The notes below the pieces were generated by a model that was not told where the DNA came from, did not search any database, and saw only the letters and a list, made by a program, of their open reading frames with translations. Positions 28,528 to 38,041 of a stretch of 64,000 nt of DNA are shown here, piece after piece (the stretch's first letter is position 1; every line of letters starts with the position of its first letter). A program made the translations under genes and the position numbers. This stretch comes from Polymorphum gilvum SL003B-26A1 (GTDB lineage: Bacteria; Pseudomonadota; Alphaproteobacteria; Rhizobiales; Stappiaceae), in NCBI RefSeq assembly GCF_000192745.1, contig NC_015259.1:2991001-3055000 (forward strand), given 5' to 3'.

Positions 28528-29127
28528 ATGCGCAGACTACTCATGGCCGTCGCGGCCGTCGTCATCGGACTGGCCAGCACGGCCGCCTCGGCCACGCCGG
28601 GCGGAGGCCGCTTCTTCGATCCCACCTCCCAGTCCTGGGTCGAATACGGTCCGGGCGTCGCCAGCGGCAAGTCGCCGGTCAGGCGGGAAATGGTCAGCTA
28701 CAACGGCCCCCATGCGCCCGGCACGATCATCATCGACACCGGCGAGCGCCGGCTCTACCACGTGCGCCCGGGCGGCAAGGCGATGAAATACGGCGTCGGG
28801 GTCGGCAAGGAAGGCTTCCAGTGGGCCGGCACGCACCGCGTCACCCGCAAGGCCGAGTGGCCGGGCTGGACGCCGCCACCGCAGATGCGCGCGCGCGAAC
28901 GCGCCAAGGGCCGGATCCTGCCGGCGCACATGGAAGGCGGGCCGAATAACCCGCTCGGCGCCCGGGCGCTGTACATCGGCTCGACGCTCTACCGCATCCA
29001 TGGCACCAACCAGCCCTGGACCATCGGCTCCGCCGTGTCGTCGGGCTGCATCCGGCTCGCCAACGAGGACGTCATCCATCTCTACGAGAACGTCGACGTC
29101 GGCGCCAAGGTGGTGGTCAAGCGTTGA
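28528..29127 (+). CDS. L,D-transpeptidase (YkuD/ErfK domain)
   Basis: Periplasmic peptidoglycan enzyme of 199 residues that forms 3-3 cross-links or attaches proteins to the wall. Signal peptide RRLLMAVAAVVIGLASTAASA is followed by the YkuD domain: GTIIIDTGERRLYHV, GVGVGKEGFQWAGTHRVTRK, NPLGARALYIGSTLYRIHGT and the active site GSAVSSGCIRLANEDVIHLY, with His in RIHGT and nucleophile Cys174. The ATG at 28528 is preceded by GGGAAGAG; a TTG 12 bp upstream would add four residues. Alphaproteobacteria typically carry many paralogues, so a specific name is not given. Confidence 0.93.
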   Translation: MRRLLMAVAAVVIGLASTAASATPGGGRFFDPTSQSWVEYGPGVASGKSPVRREMVSYNGPHAPGTIIIDTGERRLYHVRPGGKAMKYGVGVGKEGFQWAGTHRVTRKAEWPGWTPPPQMRARERAKGRILPAHMEGGPNNPLGARALYIGSTLYRIHGTNQPWTIGSAVSSGCIRLANEDVIHLYENVDVGAKVVVKR

Positions 29128-29434
29128 GCGCAGCCGCAACGGCAGAGGTGAAGGCCGGCCCTGCGCCGGCCTGAGGCCGTTGAGAAACCTCCGCCTTCAT
29201 CATCACGCACACAACGAAGCGGAGATCCGGGATCGGCGAGCCGGGGGGCTCTCGATCTCCTTCCTTGACATCATCGACACCGCAGCTCTCCGGTTCCGGC
29301 TCGCAGCTCACGCTTGGCCGGGAGGACCCCGGACAATCTGCGGATTTGTCAGAGTCCAAGGCCGGCCGGGAGGCTCGGCCTATATTCGTTGGCGGGTTCG
29401 TTGGAGCAGCGGGTCGCGTTACGGTCCGTGCGGC
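29128..29434. other. Non-coding region with a stem-loop at its left end
   Basis: 307 bp between convergent genes. GGCCGGC (29153-29159) pairs perfectly with GCCGGCC (29165-29171) around CCTGC, 25 bp past the transpeptidase stop; it is a terminator candidate without a T-run. The rest shows no gene, repeat or RNA that could be recognised. Confidence 0.45.
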
Positions 29435-29803
29435 TCAGCGATCGCGACTCAGGCCCTTTGCTTCGAGTTCCCGGAGGTAGCCGCCCCAATGGCGGTCACG
29501 GTCGCGGCCGAGTTCCAGGAAATAAGCCCAGGTGTAGAGGCCGGTCGCATGCAGGTCGTCGAAGTGGAGGCGGACTGCGTAGTTGCCGACCGGCTCGATC
29601 TTCAGGATGGCAACGGCGCGCTTGCCCGGCACGCTCTTCTTCTGCTCCGGAGAATGGCCCTGCACCTCGGCCGAGGGCGAGCAGACGCGCAGGTATTCGG
29701 CGCTGTACTCGTGGCTCTCGCCGGTATCGAAACTGACGACGAGAGTCTTCTTGTCGGATTTCAGGCGGATTTCAGTCGGCCAGGCGGTGTCGGTGGCGCT
29801 CAC
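29435..29803 (-). CDS. DUF971 (gamma-butyrobetaine hydroxylase-like N-terminal) protein
   Basis: Protein of 122 residues with the DUF971 fold: WPTEIRLKSDKKTLVVSFDTG, SAEYLRVCSPSAEVQGH, KRAVAILKIEPVGNYAVRLH and FDDLHATGLYTWAYFLELGR. The same module forms the small N-terminal domain of gamma-butyrobetaine hydroxylase; stand-alone copies are common in proteobacteria and have been linked to iron-sulfur protein maturation. The start is the GTG at 29803, preceded by GGAGAG; an ATG 54 bp upstream lacks a ribosome site. It lies 60 bp downstream of the photolyase gene on the same strand. Confidence 0.88.
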   Translation of the reverse strand: MSATDTAWPTEIRLKSDKKTLVVSFDTGESHEYSAEYLRVCSPSAEVQGHSPEQKKSVPGKRAVAILKIEPVGNYAVRLHFDDLHATGLYTWAYFLELGRDRDRHWGGYLRELEAKGLSRDR

Positions 29804-29863
29804 GGGTGTCTCTCCGGTTCGGTGAACGGACGATAGGCCGGCGCGGCGCGAGGTCAAGGGCTG

Positions 29864-31306
29864 TCAGCCTCCTTCCGCGCCCGCCTCCCCTGCCCGCCTG
29901 ACCGCCTCGTAGCCCGCGAGAGCCTCGGCGCGCGCGGCTGCGTGGTCGACGATCGGATGCGGGTAGGTCCGGCCAAGCTCGACGCCTGCGGCTTTCAGCA
30001 CCACCGCAGGAGCATCGAAGGGCGCGTGGACATGGTCGTCCGGCAGTCGCGCCAGTTCCGGGCACCAGCGGCGGACATAGGCGCCGCCCGGATCGAAGCG
30101 GCGACCCTGGCCGACGGGACTGAAGATGCGGAAATAGGGCGCGGCATCAGCTCCGCTGCCGGCAACCCACTGCCAGCCTGCGGCGTTGTTGGCGAGGTCG
30201 GCGTCGACCAGCGTGTCGCGGAACCAAGCCTCGCCCAGGCGCCAGTCGAGTCGCAGGTGTTTGACCAGGAAACTCGCCGCGAGCATGCGCACCCGGTTGT
30301 GCATGTAGCCGGTCGCCCAGAGCTCGCGCATGCCGGCATCGACCATGGGATAGCCGGTCTGCCCGCGCTGCCAGACTGCCAGATCGCCCGAGCTGTCGCG
30401 CCAGGGATAGGCGTCGAAGGTCGACTTCCAGTTTCTCTCCGGCAGGCGGGGGAAATGATAGAGCAGGTGATGGGAGAACTCCCGCCAGCCGATCTCGGCG
30501 AGGAACTTGTCTGCATCGCGCTCCAGCCCCGGCGTTCTGCCGGCGGCGAAGCGGGTGCGCGCGACGACCTGGCGCGGCGAGACCTCGCCGAAATGCAGAT
30601 GCGGGGACAGGCGCGAGACATGGGACAGATCCGGGCGGTCGCGCAGGGTCGCGTAGCCGTCCAGGCCGGCCTCGAGGAAGTGCTCCAGTCGCTCCGCCGC
30701 GCCTGCCTCGCCGGGGTGCCACAGGTCGCGCCAGCCGGCGGCCCAGTCGGGTGCGGTCGGGCGAAGCCGCCAGTCGTCGAGCCGGTCGCCGGCTTGTCCT
30801 GCGGCGATCTCGAGCCGCGGCGGCCTCGGCAAGGGCGTGGCAACGGGCCGGGCAAGCGCGGCGCGCCAGTAGGGAGAAAACACCTTGAACGGGCCGCCGG
30901 TCTTCGTTTCCAGTTCCCACGGCTCGTTCAGAAGGGCTGCGTTGAAACTGCGGACCTCGACCCCGGCCGCGATCAGGGCGGCCTTGAGGGCGGTGTCGCG
31001 GCGCACCGCATGGGGCTCATAGCAGCGGTTCCAGTGGACGGCGCCCACGCCGGCGGCGCGCGCGAGTTCCGGGATCAGCCGCTGCGGGTCGCCGTGCAGC
31101 AGCACCAGACGGCCGAGGTCGCGGGCGAGCGCTTCGAGACTGTGGTGCAGCCACCAGCGGCTCGCCGCGCCGAGCGGGTGGGTGTTGTCGCCGGGGCCCT
31201 CGTCGAGAACGAAGACGGGCAGCACGGACCCGCGCGCCGCTGCCTCGAACAGCGCCGGGTTGTCGGCGATACGCAGATCCTGGCGGAACCAGACGAGGGT
31301 GGTCAT
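29864..31306 (-). CDS. phr: Deoxyribodipyrimidine (CPD) photolyase
   Basis: DNA photolyase of 480 residues that uses blue light and reduced FAD to split cyclobutane pyrimidine dimers. The N-terminal alpha/beta antenna domain begins MTTLVWFRQDLRIADNPAL. The FAD domain carries LSPHLHFGEVSPRQV, FLAEIGWREFSHHLLYHFP, WQRGQTGYPMVDAGMRELWA, TGYMHNRVRMLAASFLVK, DADLANNAAGWQWVAGSG and FRIFSPVGQGRRFDPGGAYV. These fit class I bacterial CPD photolyases. The start at 31306 begins exactly at the domain; the longer open frame to 31465 is rejected. Divergent from moaA over a 241-bp gap. Confidence 0.94.
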   Translation of the reverse strand: MTTLVWFRQDLRIADNPALFEAAARGSVLPVFVLDEGPGDNTHPLGAASRWWLHHSLEALARDLGRLVLLHGDPQRLIPELARAAGVGAVHWNRCYEPHAVRRDTALKAALIAAGVEVRSFNAALLNEPWELETKTGGPFKVFSPYWRAALARPVATPLPRPPRLEIAAGQAGDRLDDWRLRPTAPDWAAGWRDLWHPGEAGAAERLEHFLEAGLDGYATLRDRPDLSHVSRLSPHLHFGEVSPRQVVARTRFAAGRTPGLERDADKFLAEIGWREFSHHLLYHFPRLPERNWKSTFDAYPWRDSSGDLAVWQRGQTGYPMVDAGMRELWATGYMHNRVRMLAASFLVKHLRLDWRLGEAWFRDTLVDADLANNAAGWQWVAGSGADAAPYFRIFSPVGQGRRFDPGGAYVRRWCPELARLPDDHVHAPFDAPAVVLKAAGVELGRTYPHPIVDHAAARAEALAGYEAVRRAGEAGAEGG

Positions 31307-31547
31307 GGGACGGGCGGACTCCGGTGACGCGGGCGGCGGAATACATCCTACGGCGATGGAACGACGGAGGATCAGTGCGCGCGGCGACGGCTCCGGCGCG
31401 AGCTGCCTTTTCTTCGCCGGGATGAAGACTACCTTACGCCGAAGCGAGCCTTGCTCCGGCGACAAAATCCGTTACGCTTCGGAACAACGATGAGAAATCC
31501 GCGCCAGAAAGCGGCCAGGCTGGCGGCGCGACGCAAGGGAGAGACCC

Positions 31548-32609
31548 ATGACGGACGGCCCTGCCGCCGATCCCATCCGCCACACGGGCGAGCAAGCGCC
31601 GTCTTCCGGCGCGGCACCGATGATCGATCCGTTCGGCCGCGCGGTGAGCTATCTACGCGTGTCGGTGACCGACCGTTGCGACTTCCGCTGCGTCTACTGC
31701 ATGGCCGAGGACATGACGTTCCTGCCCAAGCGCGAGGTTTTGACGCTTGAGGAACTCGACCGGCTGTGCAGCGCCTTCATCGAGAAAGGTGTCAAAAAGC
31801 TGCGGCTGACCGGCGGCGAACCGCTGGTGCGCAAGAACATCATGAGCCTGATCCGCTCGCTGTCGCGGCACCTCGCCAGCGGCGCGCTGGACGAATTGAC
31901 GGTGACCACCAACGGCTCGCAGCTCGCCCGCCTCGCGCAGGACCTGGCGGACTGCGGCGTGCGGCGCATCAACGTGTCGCTCGATACGCTGGACGCCGAT
32001 CGCTTCAAGGCGATCACCCGCTGGGGCGACCTCGGCAAGGTGATGGAGGGGATCCGCGCCGCCACGGATGCGGGCCTGTCGATCAAGATCAACATGGTCG
32101 CGCTGAAGGGCATCAACGAGCACGAGATCGTGCCGATGCTGGAATGGGCGCACGCGCAGGGCCACGACGTGACCCTGATCGAGACCATGCCGCTCGGCGA
32201 GATCGACGGCGACCGCACCGACCAGTACCTGCCGCTGTCGCTGGTGCGCGCACGGCTCGCCGAACGGTTCACGATGGCCGACATTCCCTACAAGACGGGC
32301 GGCCCGGCGCGCTATGTCGAAATCCGCGAAACCGGCGGCCGGCTCGGCTTTATCACGCCGATGACGCATAATTTCTGCGAGAGCTGCAACCGGGTGCGTA
32401 TCACCTGCACCGGCATGCTCTACATGTGCCTCGGCCAGGACGACAGCGCCGACCTGCGGGCGCCGCTGCGCGCCTCGGAAGGCGACGAACTGCTCCACGC
32501 AGCGATCGACGAGGCGATCGGCCGCAAGCCGAAGGGCCACGACTTCGTCATCGACCGGCGCACCAGGAAGCCGGCCGTGGCCCGCCACATGAGCGTGACC
32601 GGCGGCTGA
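31548..32609 (+). CDS. moaA: GTP 3',8-cyclase, molybdenum cofactor synthesis
   Basis: Radical SAM enzyme of 353 residues that, with MoaC, turns GTP into cyclic pyranopterin monophosphate. The N-terminal cluster motif is Cys44-Cys48-Cys51 in [30 protein letters not shown] binds SAM. The C-terminal second cluster is in [17 protein letters not shown], and the end ARHMSVTGG has the two terminal glycines needed for activity. The ATG at 31548 has a GGGAGAG site. mobA and moeA lie 5-7 kb away on the same strand, but moaB, moaC, moaD and moaE are not in the window. Confidence 0.96.
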   Translation: MTDGPAADPIRHTGEQAPSSGAAPMIDPFGRAVSYLRVSVTDRCDFRCVYCMAEDMTFLPKREVLTLEELDRLCSAFIEKGVKKLRLTGGEPLVRKNIMSLIRSLSRHLASGALDELTVTTNGSQLARLAQDLADCGVRRINVSLDTLDADRFKAITRWGDLGKVMEGIRAATDAGLSIKINMVALKGINEHEIVPMLEWAHAQGHDVTLIETMPLGEIDGDRTDQYLPLSLVRARLAERFTMADIPYKTGGPARYVEIRETGGRLGFITPMTHNFCESCNRVRITCTGMLYMCLGQDDSADLRAPLRASEGDELLHAAIDEAIGRKPKGHDFVIDRRTRKPAVARHMSVTGG

Positions 32610-32656
32610 GGCAAGGCTGGGCGCGTCGGGGAGATGACGGATGCGGCGGGCCGCGG

Positions 32657-33889
32657 TCAGGCGGCGCCCTCATCTTCCAGCAGATAGGCCGCGAAGGCCG
32701 AGACGAGCGTGAGCACGACGCAGACCGACATCACCAGCACCATCGGCCAGACGGTCGCGGGCCACATGGACTGAGACAGCATCCAGGCGACCAGGGTGCT
32801 GCTGACCGCGCCAAGCCCGATCTGCATGCTTCCGGCCAAGCCCGAGGCGGCTCCGGCAAGGTCCGGACGGACACTGACGGCGCCCGAGAGGGCGCTCGGC
32901 AGGCTGATGCCGTTACCCAGCCCGACGAGGAACATGGGCAGGAACAGCGACAGCGGATGAGAGACGCCGGCGCCGAACAACACGGTGAGCGCGACGACGG
33001 CGACCAGCGGCACGGCCGAGCCGACGCCAACCATCTTCATGATGCCGATGCGGGCGGCGTAGCGTCCAGACAGGCCGTTGCCGGTGATGTAGCCCAGCGC
33101 CACGAGCATGAAATAGAGGCCGATCGTCCAGGGCTCCATGCCCAGAACATCGACGGCGATGAATGGCGCGCCGCCGAGGAAGGCGAAATAGACCGACGAG
33201 GTGAACATCGCGGTCGAGGCGAAGGCCCAGAACTGGCGGCTGTGGGCAAGTTGTCGGTAGTTGCGCACCAGACCGCCGAGACCGCCGCCGCTGGTGCGGC
33301 TGTGGTTGGTCTCGTGCAGATTGTACCAAGCCGCGGCGAAGACCAGCATTCCCAGGACCAGCATCAGGTAGAAGCCGCCGCGCCAGCCGAAGGACTGATC
33401 CAGCGCGCCGCCGACGGCCGGGCCGAGCATCGGGCCGACGGCCATGCCCATGGTGACGTAGCCGATCATGCTGGCGGCCTGGTCGCGATCGTAGAGGTCG
33501 CGCACGATCGCCCGGCCCAGCACCAGGCCGGTGCAGCCGCCGAGCGCCTGGACGATACGGCCGAGGATGAGGATCTCGACGCTGGGAGCGACCAGGCAGA
33601 TCAGGCTACCGAGGATGAACACCGCCATGCCCCAGACGATCACCGGCCGGCGCCCGTAGCGGTCGGAAATCGGACCGAGAAAGATCTGGGCGACGCCGAC
33701 AGCGGCCAGATAGAGCGACATGGTGAGCTGGATCTTCGCCGTAGTGGTGGCGAAGGCGGCGACCATGCCGGCCAGCGACGGCAGGTACATGTTCATCGAC
33801 AGGGGGTTGATCGTCGACACGGCAATCAGCACGGCCAGTGACGGCCTGGGCCTGCCGGTGTCTGTCGCGGATGCTGTCGCTTCTGTCAT
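32657..33889 (-). CDS. Bcr/CflA-type MFS drug efflux transporter
   Basis: Twelve-helix major facilitator transporter of 410 residues. It starts at the ATG at 33889, with a short cytoplasmic head before LAVLIAVSTINPLSMNMYLP. The Bcr/CflA group pattern is present: IFLGPISDRYGRRPVIVWGM (motif A), LGRIVQALGGCTGLVLGRAI and YVTMGMAVGPMLGPAVGG (motif C region typical of drug:H+ antiporters). A reading frame to 34297 exists but its first 136 codons are low-complexity and overlap the next gene. Substrate unknown; members export chloramphenicol, bicyclomycin or cyclic peptides. Confidence 0.9.
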   Translation of the reverse strand: MTEATASATDTGRPRPSLAVLIAVSTINPLSMNMYLPSLAGMVAAFATTTAKIQLTMSLYLAAVGVAQIFLGPISDRYGRRPVIVWGMAVFILGSLICLVAPSVEILILGRIVQALGGCTGLVLGRAIVRDLYDRDQAASMIGYVTMGMAVGPMLGPAVGGALDQSFGWRGGFYLMLVLGMLVFAAAWYNLHETNHSRTSGGGLGGLVRNYRQLAHSRQFWAFASTAMFTSSVYFAFLGGAPFIAVDVLGMEPWTIGLYFMLVALGYITGNGLSGRYAARIGIMKMVGVGSAVPLVAVVALTVLFGAGVSHPLSLFLPMFLVGLGNGISLPSALSGAVSVRPDLAGAASGLAGSMQIGLGAVSSTLVAWMLSQSMWPATVWPMVLVMSVCVVLTLVSAFAAYLLEDEGAA

Positions 33890-34011
33890 CGCGCCCACAC
33901 AATCCCTTTTTTCGCCGGCGCGCAAGTCAACCACGCCAGATTGAATAATTCGACCTTCGAAACCCATGGTTTTGGACGCAGCCGCAGCCGCGCCGCGGAA
34001 ATTCCCAGCGG

Positions 34012-34896
34012 TCAGGCGTTCCGGCCAGCGGCTCCGGCCAGGCGTCTTTCCCGGAAGAAGGTGTAGATCCCGGTCGCGACGACGATCGCCGTACCGGCCA
34101 GGGTCAAAACGTCGGGAATGTCGCCCCAGACGACAAAGCCCATCAGCATCGCCCACAGGATGATGGAATAGCGGAACGGCGCGACGACGGCGACGTCGCC
34201 AAGGCGCATGGCGAAGATCAGCGTGATGTAGCCGATGAGCAGAAAGGTCGCCGCCCCGCACAGCAGCAGGAAGGCCTTGCCGGTCATCGGCTGCCACCCC
34301 TCGATCAGGACAAGACCGCCGCCCAGGAGGGAGACGCCGACGCAGGCGACCAGGGTCACGCCGAAGGTCTGGATCTCGCTCGGCATGCGCTGGGTCGACA
34401 TGTCGCGCAGCACGATGAAGGCGAGACTGGCAAGCGCCAGCAGCGACCAGGCATCGAAGCCCTCGAGGCCTGGCCGGATGATCAGCAACACGCCAGCGAA
34501 ACCGACGGCGATGGCGGTCCAGCGCCGCCAGCCGACCGGCGCGCCGAACAGGATCGCCGCGACGGCGGTGACCGCCAGCGGCAGCACCTGAAGGATGGCA
34601 GTGACGTTGGCGATCGGCATGCGGATGAGCGCCGACAGGTAGAGCAGCGTCGCCATGACCTCGCCAAGCGTGCGCCAGGCGACAATCGGGCGCAACAGAT
34701 GGCGGAAGTGCCGCGTCGCGCCGGTGACGACGCAGACGACGTAGATCATCGCCAGGCTGATCAGGCTGCGCACCAGGATGATCTGGCCGAGGGGCAGCTG
34801 GTCGTAGGTCAGCTTGACCAGCGCATCGTTGAAAATGAAGGCCGCCATCGCCAGCAGCATCGCGGCGATGGCCTTGCCGTTGTCTCGAAAATCCAC
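34012..34896 (-). CDS. DMT-superfamily (EamA) transporter
   Basis: Ten-helix drug/metabolite transporter of 294 residues with two EamA repeats: FNDALVKLTYDQLPLGQIIL then VRSLISLAMIYVVCVV in the first, FIVLRDMSTQRM opening the second. RLGDVAVVAPFRYSIILWAM and LTLAGTAIVVATGIYTFFRE close it, as usual. Start is the GTG at 34896, placing seven residues before the first helix. A longer frame to 35100 would add 68 charged residues and is not supported. It is 122 bp upstream of the Bcr-like gene on the same strand. Substrate cannot be inferred. Confidence 0.87.
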   Translation of the reverse strand: MDFRDNGKAIAAMLLAMAAFIFNDALVKLTYDQLPLGQIILVRSLISLAMIYVVCVVTGATRHFRHLLRPIVAWRTLGEVMATLLYLSALIRMPIANVTAILQVLPLAVTAVAAILFGAPVGWRRWTAIAVGFAGVLLIIRPGLEGFDAWSLLALASLAFIVLRDMSTQRMPSEIQTFGVTLVACVGVSLLGGGLVLIEGWQPMTGKAFLLLCGAATFLLIGYITLIFAMRLGDVAVVAPFRYSIILWAMLMGFVVWGDIPDVLTLAGTAIVVATGIYTFFRERRLAGAAGRNA

Positions 34897-35173
34897 CTGT
34901 CGATCCCGGAAATGCGGCGCCGCGAGGAGAGACTCAAGCGCAAACCGTAAGGGGCCCTTACTTCTGTGCCTTTTTCGCGGTGCCGTCAACTGCCCGCTGC
35001 GCGCGACCGATCGCGCGGGGACGGCCAGCTCACGAGCGGATTCAAGCCCTTGCCACGCTGAGTCAACGCCTTCAAGAACTGAGTCGTCCCCGGACGCCAA
35101 CGCCTTGATCCCCTAGCGTTTTCGGCCCCACACACCGGTCCGACCGGCGGGGTCGAGGATGGGGCCCGTCCGG

Positions 35174-36319
35174 TCATTCGATCACGATGGCAGGCGCCGC
35201 CCGGCGCGCGTCGCTGCCGGAGCGCTCGACCGCAGCCCAGACCCTTGATGCAATGTCCCGGTAGATACGGGCATGCGGACCGTCCGGATCGGACACCACC
35301 ACCGGCGTGCCGGCGTCGGAGGTAATGCGGATCTGCATGTCGAGCGGGACCTCCCCGAGGAACGGCACGCCGAGCTTCTCGGCCTCCGCGCGCGCGCCGC
35401 CATGACCGAAGATGTCGTGACGGCTGCCGCAGTCCGGACACAGGAAGTAGCTCATGTTCTCGACGATGCCGAGCACCGGAACCTCGACCCGGCGGAACAT
35501 GTTGAGGCCCTTGCGCGCATCGATCAGTGCCAGATCCTGCGGCGTCGAGACGATCACCGCGCCGGAGAGCGGCACTTGCTGGGCCATGGTCAGCTGCGCG
35601 TCGCCGGTGCCGGGCGGCATGTCGACGACCAGCACGTCGAGGTCACCCCATGCGACCTCGCGCAGCATCTGGGTCAGGGCCGACATCACCATCGGCCCGC
35701 GCCAGATCATCGGCGTATCCTCCTCGACCATGAAGCCCATCGACATGACCTTGACGCCGTAGCCTTCCAGCGGCTTGAGGACGCGCCCCGACACCGGCTC
35801 GGGCCGGCCGGAGACGTGGAACAGGCGGGGGATCGACGGTCCGTAGATGTCGGCGTCGAGCACGCCGACCCTGAGGCCATTGGCCTTGAGCGCGAGCGCG
35901 AGATTGGCCGTCGTGGTCGACTTGCCGACGCCGCCTTTGCCCGAGGCGACGGCGATGATGTGCCGGACCCCCGGCACCCCCGGCTTGGCCGACGACGCCT
36001 CGGGTGCCGCAACGCGGGCGCGAGCCGGCGATGGCGTCGAGCGCGCCGATGCAGCGTCTCCCGATACCTTGCGCTCGGCGGTGAGCGCGACCATGGCCCT
36101 TTCGACGCCGTCGATCTCGAGCACCACCTTCTCGGCGGCCTGGCGCAGCGGCTCGAGTTCGCGCGCCCGGTCGGCGGGGACTGTGATCGAGAAGGCGACC
36201 CGTCCGTCCGAGACGAAAATGTCGGAGACCAGCCCGAGCGATACCAGATCGCCCTCCAGATCCGGTCCCTTGACCCTGGACAGCCGGTCCAGAACGGCCT
36301 GCTTGATCGCGTCGCTCAT
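35174..36319 (-). CDS. mrp: Mrp/ApbC-type Fe-S cluster carrier ATPase
   Basis: P-loop ATPase of 381 residues that carries or inserts 4Fe-4S clusters. An N-terminal MIP18/DUF59-like domain (about residues 5-90) is joined by a proline/alanine linker to the Mrp domain. That domain shows the deviant Walker A ASGKGGVGKSTTTANLALAL, DADIYGPSIPRLF, MIWRGPMVMSALTQML, DMPPGTGDAQLTMAQQV and the cluster motif ENMSYFLCPDCGSRHDIFG (CxxC). Length and layout match alphaproteobacterial Mrp. It has separate flanks on both sides, and the adjacent SDR gene is divergent. Confidence 0.93.
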   Translation of the reverse strand: MSDAIKQAVLDRLSRVKGPDLEGDLVSLGLVSDIFVSDGRVAFSITVPADRARELEPLRQAAEKVVLEIDGVERAMVALTAERKVSGDAASARSTPSPARARVAAPEASSAKPGVPGVRHIIAVASGKGGVGKSTTTANLALALKANGLRVGVLDADIYGPSIPRLFHVSGRPEPVSGRVLKPLEGYGVKVMSMGFMVEEDTPMIWRGPMVMSALTQMLREVAWGDLDVLVVDMPPGTGDAQLTMAQQVPLSGAVIVSTPQDLALIDARKGLNMFRRVEVPVLGIVENMSYFLCPDCGSRHDIFGHGGARAEAEKLGVPFLGEVPLDMQIRITSDAGTPVVVSDPDGPHARIYRDIASRVWAAVERSGSDARRAAPAIVIE

Positions 36320-36502
36320 CCGCTTCTTCCCGTTTCCTCTCCGCCGCCGGTCGAAGGGCCGGCTCGCCTCTCATATGAGCTTCCCGTTCGCGACGTCAAA
36401 TCCTAACGCCCGAACAGCCGAACCGACGCCCGCAAGCGCCACGCTTGCATTCGTCGCACCGCCAGGGCATGGGAGGGTGACAATCCGGGACAAGGAACGA
36501 CC

Positions 36503-37189
36503 ATGGCGACACTGCTCATCACCGGCGCCAACCGCGGTATCGGCTTCTGCCTGGCACGGGTGGCGCTCGAGCGCGGCTGGCGCGTGCTCGGCAGCGCCCG
36601 GACGCACGCGCAGGCAGAGGAGACCGCCGCTGTCCTCGGCGCCGGATTCACCCCGCTCGTCTTCGACGTCACCGATCGCGACGGCCTGCGCCGGGCCGCC
36701 GCCGCGCGGGGCGAGGCGATCGACGTGCTGATCAACAATGCCGGCATCATCGGCCCGAAGCCCGAAGACCAGTCTACCCTTCATATGGACTTCGACGGCT
36801 TCCTTGAGACACTCGCCGTCAACACGCTGGCGCCGCTGGCCGTGGCACAGGCGTTCCTGCCGCATCTCAGGCGGGCGCCGGGCGCCCGTATCCTGACCGT
36901 GTCGAGCCAGATGGCCTACATGGGCTACGCCAAGTCCGACCGGATCGCCTACCGCGCCTCCAAGGCGGCCGTGAACAAGGTGATGCAGGGGCTCGCCACC
37001 GACCTCGCGGCAGAGGCGATCGCCGTCGGGCTGGTCGATCCGGGCTGGGTGCAGACCGACATGGGTGGACCGGAGGCCGAGCTTGCCCCGGCGACGGTCG
37101 CGACCGGGATCCTCGACCTGGCCGAAGGCCTCGACATGAGCCGGACCGGCCGGTTCTTCAAGTGGACGGGCGAGGAACGCCCGTTCTGA
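36503..37189 (+). CDS. SDR-family oxidoreductase (C-factor-like)
   Basis: Classical short-chain dehydrogenase of 228 residues: LLITGANRGIGFCLARVALE (TGxxxGIG), FDVTDRD, VLINNAGIIG, VSSQMAYMG with the catalytic Ser, and IAYRASKAAVNKVMQGLATD with Tyr and Lys. VDPGWVQTDMGGPEAELAP resembles the C-factor/YciK-like subgroup. The substrate is unknown. The ATG at 36503 lies 183 bp from the divergent mrp start, so it has its own promoter. The start is supported because it falls directly before the Rossmann strand. Confidence 0.88.
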   Translation: MATLLITGANRGIGFCLARVALERGWRVLGSARTHAQAEETAAVLGAGFTPLVFDVTDRDGLRRAAAARGEAIDVLINNAGIIGPKPEDQSTLHMDFDGFLETLAVNTLAPLAVAQAFLPHLRRAPGARILTVSSQMAYMGYAKSDRIAYRASKAAVNKVMQGLATDLAAEAIAVGLVDPGWVQTDMGGPEAELAPATVATGILDLAEGLDMSRTGRFFKWTGEERPF

Positions 37190-37398
37190 CGCCGCCGGCC
37201 CGGCGTCGGCAGGTCGCCGCGCGACGAGCTTGGCAAATTTATCAAGACCTTGCCCGCCGCCTTTGAAAATTCGGCAGAAAACAGACTAAATTTGTCTACG
37301 CTCCCTTAACGGTCACGCCGGGCATTTTGCTGTTGGCTTTACAGATCATCCGGAAATCGCGTGTAGCATAGCATCTTGTAACCTTGGAGGGCTCCAAG

Positions 37399-37869
37399 AT
37401 GTCTCACCTCTATCATCTCTGCTATATGAGCCAGATCAGTCCGGACATTCCCGCGTCGGGCGTCGACTCCGAAGTCACGCGGATCATCGACAGCGCCCGC
37501 GTCAACAATGCGCGGGTTGGTCTGACCGGCTGCCTGATATTTACCGGCCGTCACTTCCTGCAGATCCTGGAGGGCGCCGCAGACGACGTGGAGCAGGTGT
37601 TCGGGGCGATCGCCCACGATCCGCGCCACCGCCGTGTCACGGTGCTCAGCCTCGGGTCGATCGAAACCCGGCAGTTCCCGGAAACCTGGATGGGCTTTGC
37701 CGACAGTTCCGGGCTGGCGGCCGCCGACCTCGCGGCGATCACGGCGGCAATCGACGCCTCGTCGCACGCCCTCGACGTCCGCGAGGTCAAGACGATCCTG
37801 GGAGTCCTCGCTCAGACCGGAAACCGCCGCGCCACGGCCGATCTGGGCCTTTCGCTGCAGCAGGCCTGA
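37399..37869 (+). CDS. Stand-alone BLUF blue-light photoreceptor
   Basis: FAD-binding BLUF protein of 156 residues. Key photocycle residues are in place: Tyr9 (LYHLCYMSQ), Asn37 (SARVNNARVGLTG), Gln55 (FLQILEGAADDVEQVF) and the Trp-Met pair in RQFPETWMGF. The usual HDPRHRRVTVL segment is present. No output domain is fused, so like PixD-type proteins it must act through a partner. The start at 37399 is preceded by GGAGGG; a TTG 15 bp upstream is less likely. The 209-bp upstream gap is AT-rich, with AGAC-TAAATTT-GTCT near 37283 as a possible control site. Confidence 0.92.
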   Translation: MSHLYHLCYMSQISPDIPASGVDSEVTRIIDSARVNNARVGLTGCLIFTGRHFLQILEGAADDVEQVFGAIAHDPRHRRVTVLSLGSIETRQFPETWMGFADSSGLAAADLAAITAAIDASSHALDVREVKTILGVLAQTGNRRATADLGLSLQQA

Positions 37870-37887
37870 CCGGCCGCACAGGTTCGC

Positions 37888-37909
37888 GACCGCCGCCTCC
37901 CCGGCGGTC
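37888..37909 (+). terminator. 7-bp stem-loop after the BLUF gene
   Basis: GACCGCC pairs with GGCGGTC around an 8-nt loop, 18 bp past the BLUF stop. No T-run follows, so termination strength is unclear. Confidence 0.4.
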
Positions 37910-38041
37910 CGGCGCCGGCGGGAGCCGCATACCGGCCGAACCGTCTTGCGGGGGCATTCCGGCCGGCTCGCGACTTGCGCAATCCATGCACCCACCGATA
38001 CTCTTGCGTGTCGAGCGGCAGCGGAAGGGATCGGTTTCGAC

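Noticed and set aside
34897-35100. N-terminal extension of the DMT transporter
   Set aside because: The 68 added residues are charged and precede the first membrane helix, unlike relatives; the GTG at 34896 fits better.
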